Shown here piece by piece: positions 35,440 through 44,300 of a stretch of DNA of 64,000 bases. Location: assembly GCF_003813905.1 (NCBI RefSeq), contig NZ_RPFJ01000001.1, positions 124,001 through 188,000 on the forward strand. The letters run 5' to 3'. The stretch is from Aureibaculum marinum (GTDB taxonomy: Bacteria > Bacteroidota > Bacteroidia > Flavobacteriales > Flavobacteriaceae). The position numbers and the translations under genes are program-made. The notes below the pieces were generated by a model. It saw only the letters and a list, made by a program, of their open reading frames with translations. It did no database searches and had not been told where the DNA came from. Positions within the stretch are counted from its first letter, which is position 1, and each line of letters opens with the position of its first letter.

Positions 35440-38271
35440 TTATAATTTTTCTAACTCATAACCAAAATCTTTTCCTTTTCTTACTTGTGATACACCTTGG
35501 GTCATCCATTTTGGAGCCGGAGCTCCTTTTAAATAATGATCAAAAAATTGCATCATTCTAATAGAAAGATCTTGTCTGTTTTTTTGTTTTCTTAAATTAT
35601 GAGCCTCATCATTATAAACAAGCAACCATACAGGTTTATTCAATCGTCTCATACCCATAAACATTTCTATACCTTGATAATAAGGAACTGCCCCATCAGC
35701 ATCATTATGCATAATTAGCAATGGAGTTTCAATATTAGGTATGCCAAATAATGGAGAATTTTCAATATACAAATCAAAGCCATCCCATAAGTTTTTTCCT
35801 ATTCTACTTTGAGTTTTTTCATACTGAAAAGCTCTACTTAATCCACTTTGCCAACGAATTCCTCCATAAGCAGATGTCATATTAGCAACAGGTGCTCCAG
35901 CCATAGCTGCCTTAAATTTATTAGTTTTAGTTACTAAATATGCTACTTGATAACCTCCCCAACTTTGGCCTTGAATAGCCATATTATCACTATCTACATA
36001 GCCTAACTTTTCAACAGCTTCAACACCAGAAACAATACAGTTGTAAGCACTTTCTCCTGGTTTTCCGTCTTTATATACAATATCTGGAACAAAAACAACA
36101 TATCCATTACTTACCAAATAACTCATATTTACAGTTGATGCACTAGGTCTTGGCATGTGATAACTATTTAAATTATCACTACGTTTTTCATAGAAATAAC
36201 TAATCATAGGATACTTTTTAGTAGCATCAAAATTTTCAGGTTTATAAATTATACCATCCAATTTTGTTCCATCATATGCAGTCCAGCTAAATTTTTCTGA
36301 AGTTCCCCATAAAAAATCTTTTTGTTGAGGATTAGCATCTGTAATTTTTTTAGACTTTCTTCCATCAAAATAATACAAATCTGGAAAAGTTTGAAAATCT
36401 TCTTTTTCATACAAAAGTATATCCTTTTCTTTGGCCTTTACAAACCCGCCTAAAATCATATTACCAGCATTTAAAATAATCTTTTTTCTATAGTTTTTAG
36501 GATTAAGTCCGTACAGTGTATTTGTTTTGTTTGTTTTATCAAAAGCATCAATAAGCCACATGTTTTTATAGTAGGTAACTTCATTACGCTTTTCGTAATC
36601 CAACCTCAAGGCTCTATATTCAATATTTTTAGTACGTCCGTCTTTAGTAATATTTATTGGTTTTTTAACTCCAGATAAATCTACTTTCCAAATATCAAAT
36701 TGATCATTTAACAAAGCAAAACCTTCTTTATCAAAACCTCCAAAGCCATAAGAGCCAGGAGCCGCAGGATGATCATCTTCAACATCATAAAAAGGCACTC
36801 CTAATCCTTCTGTTAAATTATTTTTCTGATTATTAGTTAAGTTTAAAGCCCACCAATGTTGACTTTTACTATCAAAATAAACTGCATAATTACCATCAGG
36901 AGATAATGTAGGGCGTCTGACTGCACCTTTAAGAGCTAATTCTTTTTCTCCAGTTTCTGTATTAATAATATAATAATCAGACAACCATGGATAATCCCAT
37001 GAACGTGAAACATCATAAGGACTAGATGTAGAGCCCAAAATATATTTTTGTTCTCTATCTTGATCTAGCATAACATTCTCTAAAGATTCATCATGCAACT
37101 GAATTATTTTATCATTTTCCAAATCTAAGAAAGATAAATAGGCTTTATCTTTTAACGCTTTTAACTTAGACTTTTGTTCTGGTTGAATTAATTTATCTTT
37201 ATAATTCCAAACATCAACTTCTGGAATTTCTTCTTTTAATAATGTAGTATCAATATTAAACTTTACTTCTGGTTTAGAATAAAAATAAAGTCGTTTAGAG
37301 TTTTTTGAAAAATATGGGGTTTGAGCTGCACTTAGCTCCCAACCTTTCAATAATCCTTTACCTAAAGTATCTGTAACTTGCTTTTTAGCATTATTAACCA
37401 CATAAAACAACTCGTATTTTAGAGAATCTTTACTCACAGAATCTTTAGCTGACAAATATGCAAGACGAGTTCCTTTTTTGTCAATTGCCAATCGGTCATA
37501 AGCATATCTTCCGGTATCAATAACTTTTTCTGCTCCATTTTCGAAATCGTATTTAAAAACACCTAAGTCTCCTTTTTTCTTTGGTTTTGTTTTAGTAAAA
37601 AACAAGGCTTGGGCTTCCTCTGCTAATTGAAAGGATTTAATATGAAAAATAGTATCAGAAATTCTATTTTTCAGATTGTAAACCAATGCATAATCTGATT
37701 CTAAAGCAGGATTTTTCTTCTTTTTAGCACCTTTCTTCTTTTCTTTTGGTTCTTTAATACTATCTTTTTTAGTCTCGGTTGTATCTTTTTTTGGTTTTAA
37801 ATCTTTAAACTTTTCAATAATCAACCAATTATCATATTTTTTAGGAATATCAAAACTTTTTACTCTTAATACGCTATCAACAATTCTATTTAATCTTACG
37901 TCATAAATAAAAAGCTTATTTTTAGACATTTCATCTTTTTTCAACTTCTTCTTCTTTTCAAACCTTACAAGCTCATAATCAGGTTTTTGAAAGAAGACGA
38001 TGTAATTATTATCATTAGATATTTGGGCTCTCTGTCCATTATGGAATTTTATTGTTTTACCCGTTTTAGAATTATAAATACTTAGGTAACCATCTCCTCT
38101 ACCAGTGGCCGTTGAAACAGTTGTAACAACCAACTGACCATTATCTGTAATTTGCGGGCTTCCTATATTTTTCCACAAATCATAATCATCATGAGTGAGG
38201 CTTCTTTTTTGCTGAGTGTAACTGAATGTAAAACTGAATAGAAGTACTATTAAAATAATTTTTTTTAACAT
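35440..38271 (-). CDS. S9-family prolyl oligopeptidase-like peptidase
   Basis: The 943-residue secreted protein has a signal peptide ending near 'FTFSYTQQ', a long N-terminal beta-propeller (about 30-640) with a Lys-rich insertion near 175-190, and a C-terminal alpha/beta-hydrolase. Catalytic residues are Ser770 in 'GQSWGGY', Asp859 in 'DADGAVP' and His891 in 'NDEAHNL'. It is probably periplasmic and cleaves peptides. The protein is longer than typical S9 enzymes because of the extended propeller. It is a single gene. Confidence 0.93.
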   Translation of the reverse strand: MLKKIILIVLLFSFTFSYTQQKRSLTHDDYDLWKNIGSPQITDNGQLVVTTVSTATGRGDGYLSIYNSKTGKTIKFHNGQRAQISNDNNYIVFFQKPDYELVRFEKKKKLKKDEMSKNKLFIYDVRLNRIVDSVLRVKSFDIPKKYDNWLIIEKFKDLKPKKDTTETKKDSIKEPKEKKKGAKKKKNPALESDYALVYNLKNRISDTIFHIKSFQLAEEAQALFFTKTKPKKKGDLGVFKYDFENGAEKVIDTGRYAYDRLAIDKKGTRLAYLSAKDSVSKDSLKYELFYVVNNAKKQVTDTLGKGLLKGWELSAAQTPYFSKNSKRLYFYSKPEVKFNIDTTLLKEEIPEVDVWNYKDKLIQPEQKSKLKALKDKAYLSFLDLENDKIIQLHDESLENVMLDQDREQKYILGSTSSPYDVSRSWDYPWLSDYYIINTETGEKELALKGAVRRPTLSPDGNYAVYFDSKSQHWWALNLTNNQKNNLTEGLGVPFYDVEDDHPAAPGSYGFGGFDKEGFALLNDQFDIWKVDLSGVKKPINITKDGRTKNIEYRALRLDYEKRNEVTYYKNMWLIDAFDKTNKTNTLYGLNPKNYRKKIILNAGNMILGGFVKAKEKDILLYEKEDFQTFPDLYYFDGRKSKKITDANPQQKDFLWGTSEKFSWTAYDGTKLDGIIYKPENFDATKKYPMISYFYEKRSDNLNSYHMPRPSASTVNMSYLVSNGYVVFVPDIVYKDGKPGESAYNCIVSGVEAVEKLGYVDSDNMAIQGQSWGGYQVAYLVTKTNKFKAAMAGAPVANMTSAYGGIRWQSGLSRAFQYEKTQSRIGKNLWDGFDLYIENSPLFGIPNIETPLLIMHNDADGAVPYYQGIEMFMGMRRLNKPVWLLVYNDEAHNLRKQKNRQDLSIRMMQFFDHYLKGAPAPKWMTQGVSQVRKGKDFGYELEKL

Positions 38272-38480
38272 AATAATTGGGGTTAATTAAAGCATAAATA
38301 TACAATTTTAACTAAATCTACGAAGTAAAGATTTTACAATTGTAAGCATTTATAAATATATTTATTACAAAACTTATTGATGTTTATTCAAAATTAAATA
38401 ATCTAACCCTATAAAATATGTTTTTCAACGATTAACATTATTTATTAAAACGATATAACAAATAAGAAATGTTTAGCTTT

Positions 38481-38909
38481 TTAATCCATTTTAAGAATAT
38501 ACAATCCACTATGCTTTTGTTGAAAAGCAAGACTTTTATAAAGATTAATAGCAACTTTACGTTTATCATTACTGAAAAGTAAAATTTCTGAAAGTCCTTT
38601 TCTTTTTCCCTCTTCTAATAATTTATTCATCAATTTTCTTCCCAAACCTTGACCTCTATAATCGTGATGAACCACAACATCTTCAACCCAACCTTTATAT
38701 CCAGAAACAACGGTATAAGTACACATTAATGCCATACCAGCCAATTTTTCCTCATCCATACAATAAGCAAAAACAATGTCGTTTTTAGGATTAAAAAGTT
38801 CTTTAAGATCTTTTTGTTTTATTTCTGAATTTAACAAACTGAATAAATCTTTAACTTGTTTTGCTAAATTATCATTAACCTCTGAAGGTTTTAGAAGAGA
38901 AATTTTCAT
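38481..38909 (-). CDS. GNAT-family N-acetyltransferase
   Basis: The 142-residue protein has the acetyl-CoA site 'RGQGLGRKLMNKLLEEG' near 88-104 preceded by 'GWVEDVVVHHDY', and 'ILLFSNDKRKVAINLYKSLAFQ' (in parts) towards the C-terminus. It is a compact single-domain GNAT. Substrate is unknown. It is not obviously in an operon; about 110 bp separates it from the GAPDH gene end. Confidence 0.88.
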   Translation of the reverse strand: MKISLLKPSEVNDNLAKQVKDLFSLLNSEIKQKDLKELFNPKNDIVFAYCMDEEKLAGMALMCTYTVVSGYKGWVEDVVVHHDYRGQGLGRKLMNKLLEEGKRKGLSEILLFSNDKRKVAINLYKSLAFQQKHSGLYILKMD

Positions 38910-39021
38910 GACGTTATGTTAGTAGTATTATAATTACATTAAGTAAATTTAAAGATATGGAAATTTTACTTGGCAAAAAATTATTATCACCTCCTCCCTC
39001 TTATATCTTAAGTTTTAAAAA

Positions 39022-40467
39022 TTAATAGTAGGTATATCTTCTAACTTTAGAAATATGTTTTGCCAGTCTGATTACTTGTTGACTGTATCCATATTCATTA
39101 TCGTACCATACATATATTATGGCATTATTACCTTCATCTGCAACAATGGTTGCATTACTATCAAATATAGCTGGAGCTGAAGAACCAACAATGTCAGAAG
39201 AAACCAATTCATTACTTAAAGAGTACTGAATTTGTTCTACCAAATCACCTTCTAAGGCGTACTTTTTCATTACTGAATTGAGACTAGACTTACTTGTAGA
39301 GTTGTCTAATTTCAAATTTAAAATGGCCAAAGAACCATTTGGTACAGGTACCCTTATTGCATTTGAAGTTAATTTACCCTCTAAAGATGGCAATGCCTTA
39401 GCAACTGCACTTCCTGCTCCAGTCTCAGTAATTACCATATTTAATGCAGCTGCTCTACCTCTTCGATATTTCTTATGCATATTATCAACTAAATTTTGGT
39501 CATTAGTATAAGCATGGATAGTTTCTAAATGTCCACTAACGATACCAAAACTATCTTCAATTACCTTTAAAACAGGCGTAATTGCATTGGTAGTACATGA
39601 GGCTGCAGAAAAAATAGAAACTTTATCTGGATCAAAATCAAAATGATTTACACCATGTACTATATTAGGTACACCTTTCCCTGGTGCGGTTAATAAAACC
39701 TTATCTGCTCCTTTACTTAATAAATGTCTACTGAGAGATTCTTTATCTCTATAAGCTCCTGTATTATCAATAATTAAAGCATTATTTATATTATATTTAG
39801 TATAATCAATATCCTCTGGATTATTTGCTGAAATCATTGATACAGTTGTGCCATTAATAATAAGTGCATTATTTTCTATATCCGCTTTTACCGTTCCTGG
39901 AAAGTTACCATGTACAGAATCATTTCTCAGTAGCGAAGCTCTTTTTTCAAGTATAGTTTCTGTTATTTCACCACGAGTTACAATAGCTCGTAATCTCATT
40001 TGTTTGCCCTTACCTGTTCTAACCATTAATTCACGAGCTAACAATCTTCCAATTCTTCCAAATCCATATAAGACTACATCTTTAGGCTCAATTCCATTTG
40101 TTTTATCAGCACCTTTCAATTTGTCTTTTACAAAATTAACAACATTTTCTTCATCATCCGCTAAATGAAATTCATAAGTTAATTTTCCGATATCAAGTTT
40201 TGCTGGTGGTAAATCTACTTCTTTTATGGCTCTAGATATTTCAACAGCATCAAAAATAGAAATTGGTTTTTGCACAAATTCACTGGCATATTCAATTAAA
40301 TTTAAAATTTCACTTACATTTCTATTAATTAGTTGATTTCTAAAAAGTATCAGTTCTATTGCTTTATCATACCAAAGATCACTTATAATTTTTATAAATT
40401 CAACGGCAGCTCTTCTTCTATCCGCTTGAAAAGCTAATTCCGATTCATACGTTTGGTCTAGAGACAT
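39022..40467 (-). CDS. gap: Glyceraldehyde-3-phosphate dehydrogenase, long form
   Basis: The 481-residue protein has about 130 extra residues before the canonical domain. The Rossmann motif 'YGFGRIGR' is at 134-141, the catalytic 'SAASCTTN' holds Cys291, and His318 is in 'ETIHAYT'. 'RRGRAAALNM' and 'VPVPNGS' are typical GAPDH segments. From memory, Bacteroidota carry a distinct GAPDH of this length beside or instead of the short one. The N-terminal helical extension has no assigned function. Its promoter has TACTTTTG and a CAAACGTTTG palindrome. Confidence 0.93.
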   Translation of the reverse strand: MSLDQTYESELAFQADRRRAAVEFIKIISDLWYDKAIELILFRNQLINRNVSEILNLIEYASEFVQKPISIFDAVEISRAIKEVDLPPAKLDIGKLTYEFHLADDEENVVNFVKDKLKGADKTNGIEPKDVVLYGFGRIGRLLARELMVRTGKGKQMRLRAIVTRGEITETILEKRASLLRNDSVHGNFPGTVKADIENNALIINGTTVSMISANNPEDIDYTKYNINNALIIDNTGAYRDKESLSRHLLSKGADKVLLTAPGKGVPNIVHGVNHFDFDPDKVSIFSAASCTTNAITPVLKVIEDSFGIVSGHLETIHAYTNDQNLVDNMHKKYRRGRAAALNMVITETGAGSAVAKALPSLEGKLTSNAIRVPVPNGSLAILNLKLDNSTSKSSLNSVMKKYALEGDLVEQIQYSLSNELVSSDIVGSSAPAIFDSNATIVADEGNNAIIYVWYDNEYGYSQQVIRLAKHISKVRRYTYY

Positions 40468-40514
40468 AATTTTAGTTTTATATTCTTTTGAATTAGAATT
40501 TGTTATATTAAAAG

Positions 40515-40538
40515 CAAAAGTAATACTTCAAACGTTTG
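40515..40538 (-). promoter_or_regulatory. GAPDH promoter with adjacent 10-bp palindrome
   Basis: On the minus strand TACTTTTG (40522-40515) matches TAnnTTTG, 47 bp before the ATG. The palindrome CAAACGTTTG (40529-40538) lies 6 bp upstream of it, inside the -33/-7 spacer, where a repressor would block polymerase. The palindrome is short and may be chance. Confidence 0.45.
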
Positions 40539-40558
40539 GTAAAAAATTTAGTGCAAAA

Positions 40559-40589
40559 AAAATCCTTCAACATGGTGTTGAAGGATTTT
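40559..40589 (-). terminator. Intrinsic terminator of the PepSY-like gene
   Basis: A 14-bp stem with core AATCCTTCAACA and a 3-nt loop, followed on the minus strand by a run of eight T. It is 22 bp after the PepSY-like gene stop. Confidence 0.9.
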
Positions 40590-40610
40590 CATTTTTAAAC
40601 AATTAATAAA

Positions 40611-41435
40611 TTAATCTTTATATAAGAAATTTCCGTCTAAATCAAATACCAACTCAACATCATTATCTAATTCTATCTCTTGTTTACGTCGATCTAAATC
40701 CCATTCTACAATTGTAGCATCAGGATAATTTTCACTAACATAAGAAGAAATGTTCTCTGAAATAATAGCTGTAGGAATACCTGCATCAACCTCAATACTT
40801 GTTAATTCTCCATTAGCATCAAAATCCATTTCAATATCATTAAACATTTCTATTTCATATTTTACATAACTTCCATTAGTCTCTTTAGTTATTTCTTTAA
40901 CAGAAACATCAGAAAAATGAGTTTCAATAAAAGATTTAATATTCTCTAGTAATTCAGCATAAGTAAGAGTCTCTTCATTCTCGTCGTCGCTATCATTGTC
41001 ACTATATAAAAAGTTACCATCTAAATCAAAAACCAATTCTATATTATTAGAAAGTTCTACTTCTTGTTCATTATCATCAAGTTCCCATTCTACAATTGAA
41101 GCTGTAGGATAATTTTCTGTAACATAAGCCTTAACTTTATCAGTAATAACACTTTCTGGAACAATATCTATTTTTCCACCAACATAAACGATATTACCAG
41201 TTTTGGTGAAACTAATTTTAGCTCCATTATTAAGTTCTACATAGATTTCTTCACTTCCATCTGGCCCTTTACGTGTTTTTACTTCGTATGTAGCGTTAGG
41301 ATATGTACTAGCTAAAAAAGTTTCTGCATTTTCAGGAAGATTACTAGATGAATTATCATCATCATCAGAACATTGTGTAAATGTAAAAATAATTGATGCC
41401 GCAACAATAAGACTTAAAAATTTAAAGTTTTTCAT
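40611..41435 (-). CDS. PepSY-like repeat lipoprotein with acidic export signal
   Basis: The 274-residue protein has a lipobox 'FTFTQC' (Cys22) followed by Ser and four Asp, resembling the acidic surface-export signals of Flavobacteriia lipoproteins. The mature part holds PepSY-like (PF11396) units. Two of them, near 97-150 and 220-274, are clearly duplicated: each has 'YV.ENYP.A.IVEW.LD', then an acidic strand, and 'ELVFDLDGNFLY'. A third, more diverged unit lies between. Similar proteins are often induced by two-component systems. Ligand is unknown. The tandem direct repeat at 41774 may be part of its regulation. Confidence 0.85.
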   Translation of the reverse strand: MKNFKFLSLIVAASIIFTFTQCSDDDDNSSSNLPENAETFLASTYPNATYEVKTRKGPDGSEEIYVELNNGAKISFTKTGNIVYVGGKIDIVPESVITDKVKAYVTENYPTASIVEWELDDNEQEVELSNNIELVFDLDGNFLYSDNDSDDENEETLTYAELLENIKSFIETHFSDVSVKEITKETNGSYVKYEIEMFNDIEMDFDANGELTSIEVDAGIPTAIISENISSYVSENYPDATIVEWDLDRRKQEIELDNDVELVFDLDGNFLYKD

Positions 41436-41773
41436 TTTTCGTTAGAATTTATAATTATTAATATTAAAATACTTGGTTGTATAGATTCTGATATTTAAAA
41501 CAATGCAAAACATTCCCTCTCAAAATTAAAGTTGAATCACTTTAATATCAAGAAAAAAAATGTGGTCCATCCGAAATAAAATCAGAACTTAATTAAGGTA
41601 AAGGTTAGTTGTTATAGCATCAGTGAATAAAATCTAAAAACCTTAAAACTCTATAAAATATAAGTTTTTTTCAGTGTTTTTATCTTAATTTATACCAAAC
41701 AGGGTATATTCATTTAGTTACTGAACTGATGTAAAAACGCAAAAGAATACTAAATATTGGCAATTATAAAACT

Positions 41774-41797
41774 GAAAATGTTAAAGAAAATGTTAAA
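41774..41797. repeat. Perfect 12-bp tandem direct repeat
   Basis: GAAAATGTTAAA occurs twice in direct succession (TTTAACATTTTC on the minus strand). Head-to-tail repeats of 10-12 bp are the usual target form of OmpR-type response regulators. It lies about 340 bp upstream of the PepSY-like ATG, which is far for a direct promoter role unless the leader is long. Confidence 0.55.
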
Positions 41798-41862
41798 TAT
41801 TATAATTAAAATTTAACAAAAAGAATACCCTATTGAATTTCAATAAAATAGACTATATCAAC

Positions 41863-41900
41863 AAAAAAAAATCCCTCAAAAACTTTGAAGGATTTTTTTT
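41863..41900 (-). terminator. Intrinsic terminator of the HtrA gene
   Basis: An 11-bp stem with 3-nt loop followed on minus by a run of nine T. One pair is G-U as minus RNA and C-A as plus RNA, which fits use on the minus strand. The stem core AATCCTTCAA is shared with the terminator at 40559. Confidence 0.88.
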
Positions 41901-41919
41901 ATTTAGCAGGAATATAATA

Positions 41920-43362
41920 CTAATCTGGAATGTCAATTTTAAAATACTCAACATAACCTTCACTATTTAATATTTGAATTATTACTTCCCCTCCTTTATT
42001 TGCTCGTAAAAGATCTTCAACTTCTTGCACTTCATAAACCTTAGTTTCAGCTACAGATAAAATAATATTACCTTCTTTAATATCGTTTCTTTTAAATAAA
42101 GGATTCTTAACACTTTTAAATTGAACACCATAATTTAAACGATATTTTGAAGCTGCTTTTTTAGATATTTTCTCTAAATCTCCTAATAAATTTTTACTAA
42201 AATCTAATTTACCAATAGATTCTTTTCCAAACTGATTTCCTAATTTTACATCAATTTTCTTTTCTTTATTATCTCTTAAAACAGTTACTGCTACTACATC
42301 TCCTGGTCTTTTAGAACTTAAAAACCCTTGTAAATCTGCATATTTATTAATAGCTATTTGATCCATTTGAATGATAATATCATTTTCTTTTATACCAGCT
42401 TTTTTAGCCCCTCCGTTTTCCAGCAAGCCACTTACTAAAACTCCTTGCGTACGGTTAACATCTAATTCCTTGGCTATTTCTCCATTTAGAGGTACTGCTT
42501 GTATTCCTAAATATGCAGTACGCACATCACCATACTCTATTAAATCTTCAACTACTTTCTTAGCTATGTTAGATGGTACAGCAAATGAATAACCTACAAA
42601 CGAACCTGTTTGAGAGGTAATTGCTGTATTTATACCAACCAACTCTCCTCTTACATTTACCAAGGCTCCTCCACTATTCCCAGGATTTACAGCCGCATCC
42701 GTTTGGATAAATGATTCAATCATTTTACCCCCAGAAATATTAATATTTCTAGCTTTTGCACTAACTATCCCTGCGGTAACCGTAGATGTTAAATTAAAAG
42801 GATTACCTACTGCCAACACCCATTCTCCTACTTTTACATTATCAGAATTAGCAAAAGAAACAAAAGGTAAATCAGTTGCATCTATTTTTACTAAAGCAAT
42901 GTCAGAATTTGGATGAGCTCCAATTACCTTTGCAGGATATGATTTTTGATTATTTAATGTAATTTCTATTTCTTTTGCTCCTTTTATTACATGATTATTA
43001 GTTATAATATAACCATCAGGAGAGATAATAACCCCCGAACCAGTTCCTATTGTAGTTTTTCCTCCACTACCTCCTGCATCCGGACCATAAAAAAATTCTA
43101 TTATGGGATTAGTTCTAGATACTGCAACATTTTTAACATGTACCACAGCATGCACAGTCTCTTCTGCAGCTTTGGTAAAATCAGTTACTTCTGCAGCATA
43201 AGTAGAACTCGGTATTCGAAAATTTGCTTGAACCGCTTTCGGTTGATTTGATACTTCTAATCCTTCAACAATTTCTGCATCACCTAAAATATAAACATAA
43301 GTTCCTAAGGCAATGGCTCCACCTAAAATAGAGGCAAAAACTAAACTTATAATTTTCTTCAT
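41920..43362 (-). CDS. HtrA/DegP-type periplasmic serine protease
   Basis: The 480-residue protein has an N-terminal signal or anchor helix (about 4-24), a trypsin-like domain with the triad His124 ('TNNHVI'), Asp154 ('NSDIALVKI') and Ser230 ('NPGNSGGAL'), then two PDZ domains (about 270-365 and 395-475). It is the usual DegP/DegQ layout for periplasmic protein quality control. The linker after the first residues is Pro/Ser rich. It is transcribed alone, divergent from dapF. Confidence 0.95.
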   Translation of the reverse strand: MKKIISLVFASILGGAIALGTYVYILGDAEIVEGLEVSNQPKAVQANFRIPSSTYAAEVTDFTKAAEETVHAVVHVKNVAVSRTNPIIEFFYGPDAGGSGGKTTIGTGSGVIISPDGYIITNNHVIKGAKEIEITLNNQKSYPAKVIGAHPNSDIALVKIDATDLPFVSFANSDNVKVGEWVLAVGNPFNLTSTVTAGIVSAKARNINISGGKMIESFIQTDAAVNPGNSGGALVNVRGELVGINTAITSQTGSFVGYSFAVPSNIAKKVVEDLIEYGDVRTAYLGIQAVPLNGEIAKELDVNRTQGVLVSGLLENGGAKKAGIKENDIIIQMDQIAINKYADLQGFLSSKRPGDVVAVTVLRDNKEKKIDVKLGNQFGKESIGKLDFSKNLLGDLEKISKKAASKYRLNYGVQFKSVKNPLFKRNDIKEGNIILSVAETKVYEVQEVEDLLRANKGGEVIIQILNSEGYVEYFKIDIPD

Positions 43363-43401
43363 TTCTAATTATTTTTTATAAATTATTTTCTCTTTAACAC
43401 T

Positions 43402-43409
43402 CAAAATTA
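43402..43409 (-). promoter_or_regulatory. -7 box of the HtrA gene promoter
   Basis: TAATTTTG on the minus strand matches TAnnTTTG, 39 bp before the ATG. A TTG lies 15 nt upstream, shorter than the usual spacing. Confidence 0.45.
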
Positions 43410-43499
43410 ATACCTTATTTCATACAATGCTTTATTTTAACTATACTTTAACCTCAACTTAACTGCTTATTAACAAGGTATAGAAATCATAAAATTGAT

Positions 43500-43507
43500 T
43501 ACATTTG
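43500..43507 (+). promoter_or_regulatory. -7 box of dapF promoter
   Basis: TACATTTG matches TAnnTTTG and ends 4 nt before the dapF ATG, suggesting a leaderless or nearly leaderless message for the dapF operon. Confidence 0.55.
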
Positions 43508-43511
43508 CGGC

Positions 43512-44300
43512 ATGAATAAAATTTCATTTTACAAATATCAAGGAACGGGAAACGATTTTATTATGATTGACAATCGCAATCAAACATTTCCCAAAAACAA
43601 TACCAAATTAATAGCAAAACTATGCGACAGAAAATTTGGCATAGGTGCTGATGGATTAATACTTCTAGAACTGTCAAATTTGCAGGATTTTACGATGATT
43701 TATTATAATGCCGATGGAAATGAAGGGAGTATGTGTGGAAATGGAGGTAGATGTATTGTTGCTTTTGCAAAACAATTAAAAATTATTGACACTCATACAA
43801 CTTTTGATGCCGTTGACGGGTTACATGAAGCTAAAATTGATAAAGATATAGTGAGTTTAAAAATGAAAAATGTAACTGAAGTTCAAAAGTTCAATACTCA
43901 TTTATTTTTAAATACTGGATCTCCTCACCACATTGCTTTTGTTGATAATATAGATAGCTTTGATGTTTATACCAATGGTAAAAATATTAGATATGGTAGT
44001 CCATATTTTGAAGAAGGTACTAATGTAAATTTTGTTGAACAAAAAGATGACAACACTTTTAAAGTTCGTACTTACGAACGTGGAGTAGAAAATGAAACCT
44101 TAAGTTGTGGCACTGGGGTTACCGCAGTTGCTATTGCTGCACATAAAGCTAACAAAACTGATAAAACCAATGCTTTTCTTAAAACATTAGGAGGCACTTT
44201 AGAAGTTTATTTCGATTATGATAATAATATTTACAAAAATGTGTTTTTAAAAGGAAAAGCAACAAAGGTATTCAAAGGAGAAATTCAAACTGAAGCATAA
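43512..44300 (+). CDS. dapF: Diaminopimelate epimerase
   Basis: DapF converts LL- to meso-diaminopimelate for lysine and peptidoglycan synthesis. The 262-residue protein has 'GTGNDFIMID' at 11-20, the first catalytic Cys75 in 'SMCGNGGRC', and the second, Cys199, in 'LSCGTGVTA'. 'YERGVENETLSCGTG' (in parts) is typical. It is the first gene of an operon: the GNAT gene begins right after its stop, and mltG overlaps that by 4 bp. Confidence 0.97.
   Translation: MNKISFYKYQGTGNDFIMIDNRNQTFPKNNTKLIAKLCDRKFGIGADGLILLELSNLQDFTMIYYNADGNEGSMCGNGGRCIVAFAKQLKIIDTHTTFDAVDGLHEAKIDKDIVSLKMKNVTEVQKFNTHLFLNTGSPHHIAFVDNIDSFDVYTNGKNIRYGSPYFEEGTNVNFVEQKDDNTFKVRTYERGVENETLSCGTGVTAVAIAAHKANKTDKTNAFLKTLGGTLEVYFDYDNNIYKNVFLKGKATKVFKGEIQTEA

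Larger units (their letters stand above)
41436..41919. other. 484-bp intergenic region between PepSY-like and HtrA genes
   Basis: No protein gene is visible. From left to right it contains an 8-bp-arm inverted repeat ATTAAAGT/ACTTTAAT (41525-41546), an inverted repeat TATACC-6 nt-GGTATA (41691-41708), a perfect 12-bp tandem direct repeat (41774-41797) and the HtrA terminator (41863-41900). The leader of the PepSY-like gene could therefore be long. No convincing TAnnTTTG box was found close to its ATG. Confidence 0.6.

Noticed and set aside
41691-41708. TATACC-N6-GGTATA inverted repeat as an operator
   Set aside because: Six-base arms in AT-rich DNA and no promoter box nearby; too weak to claim.
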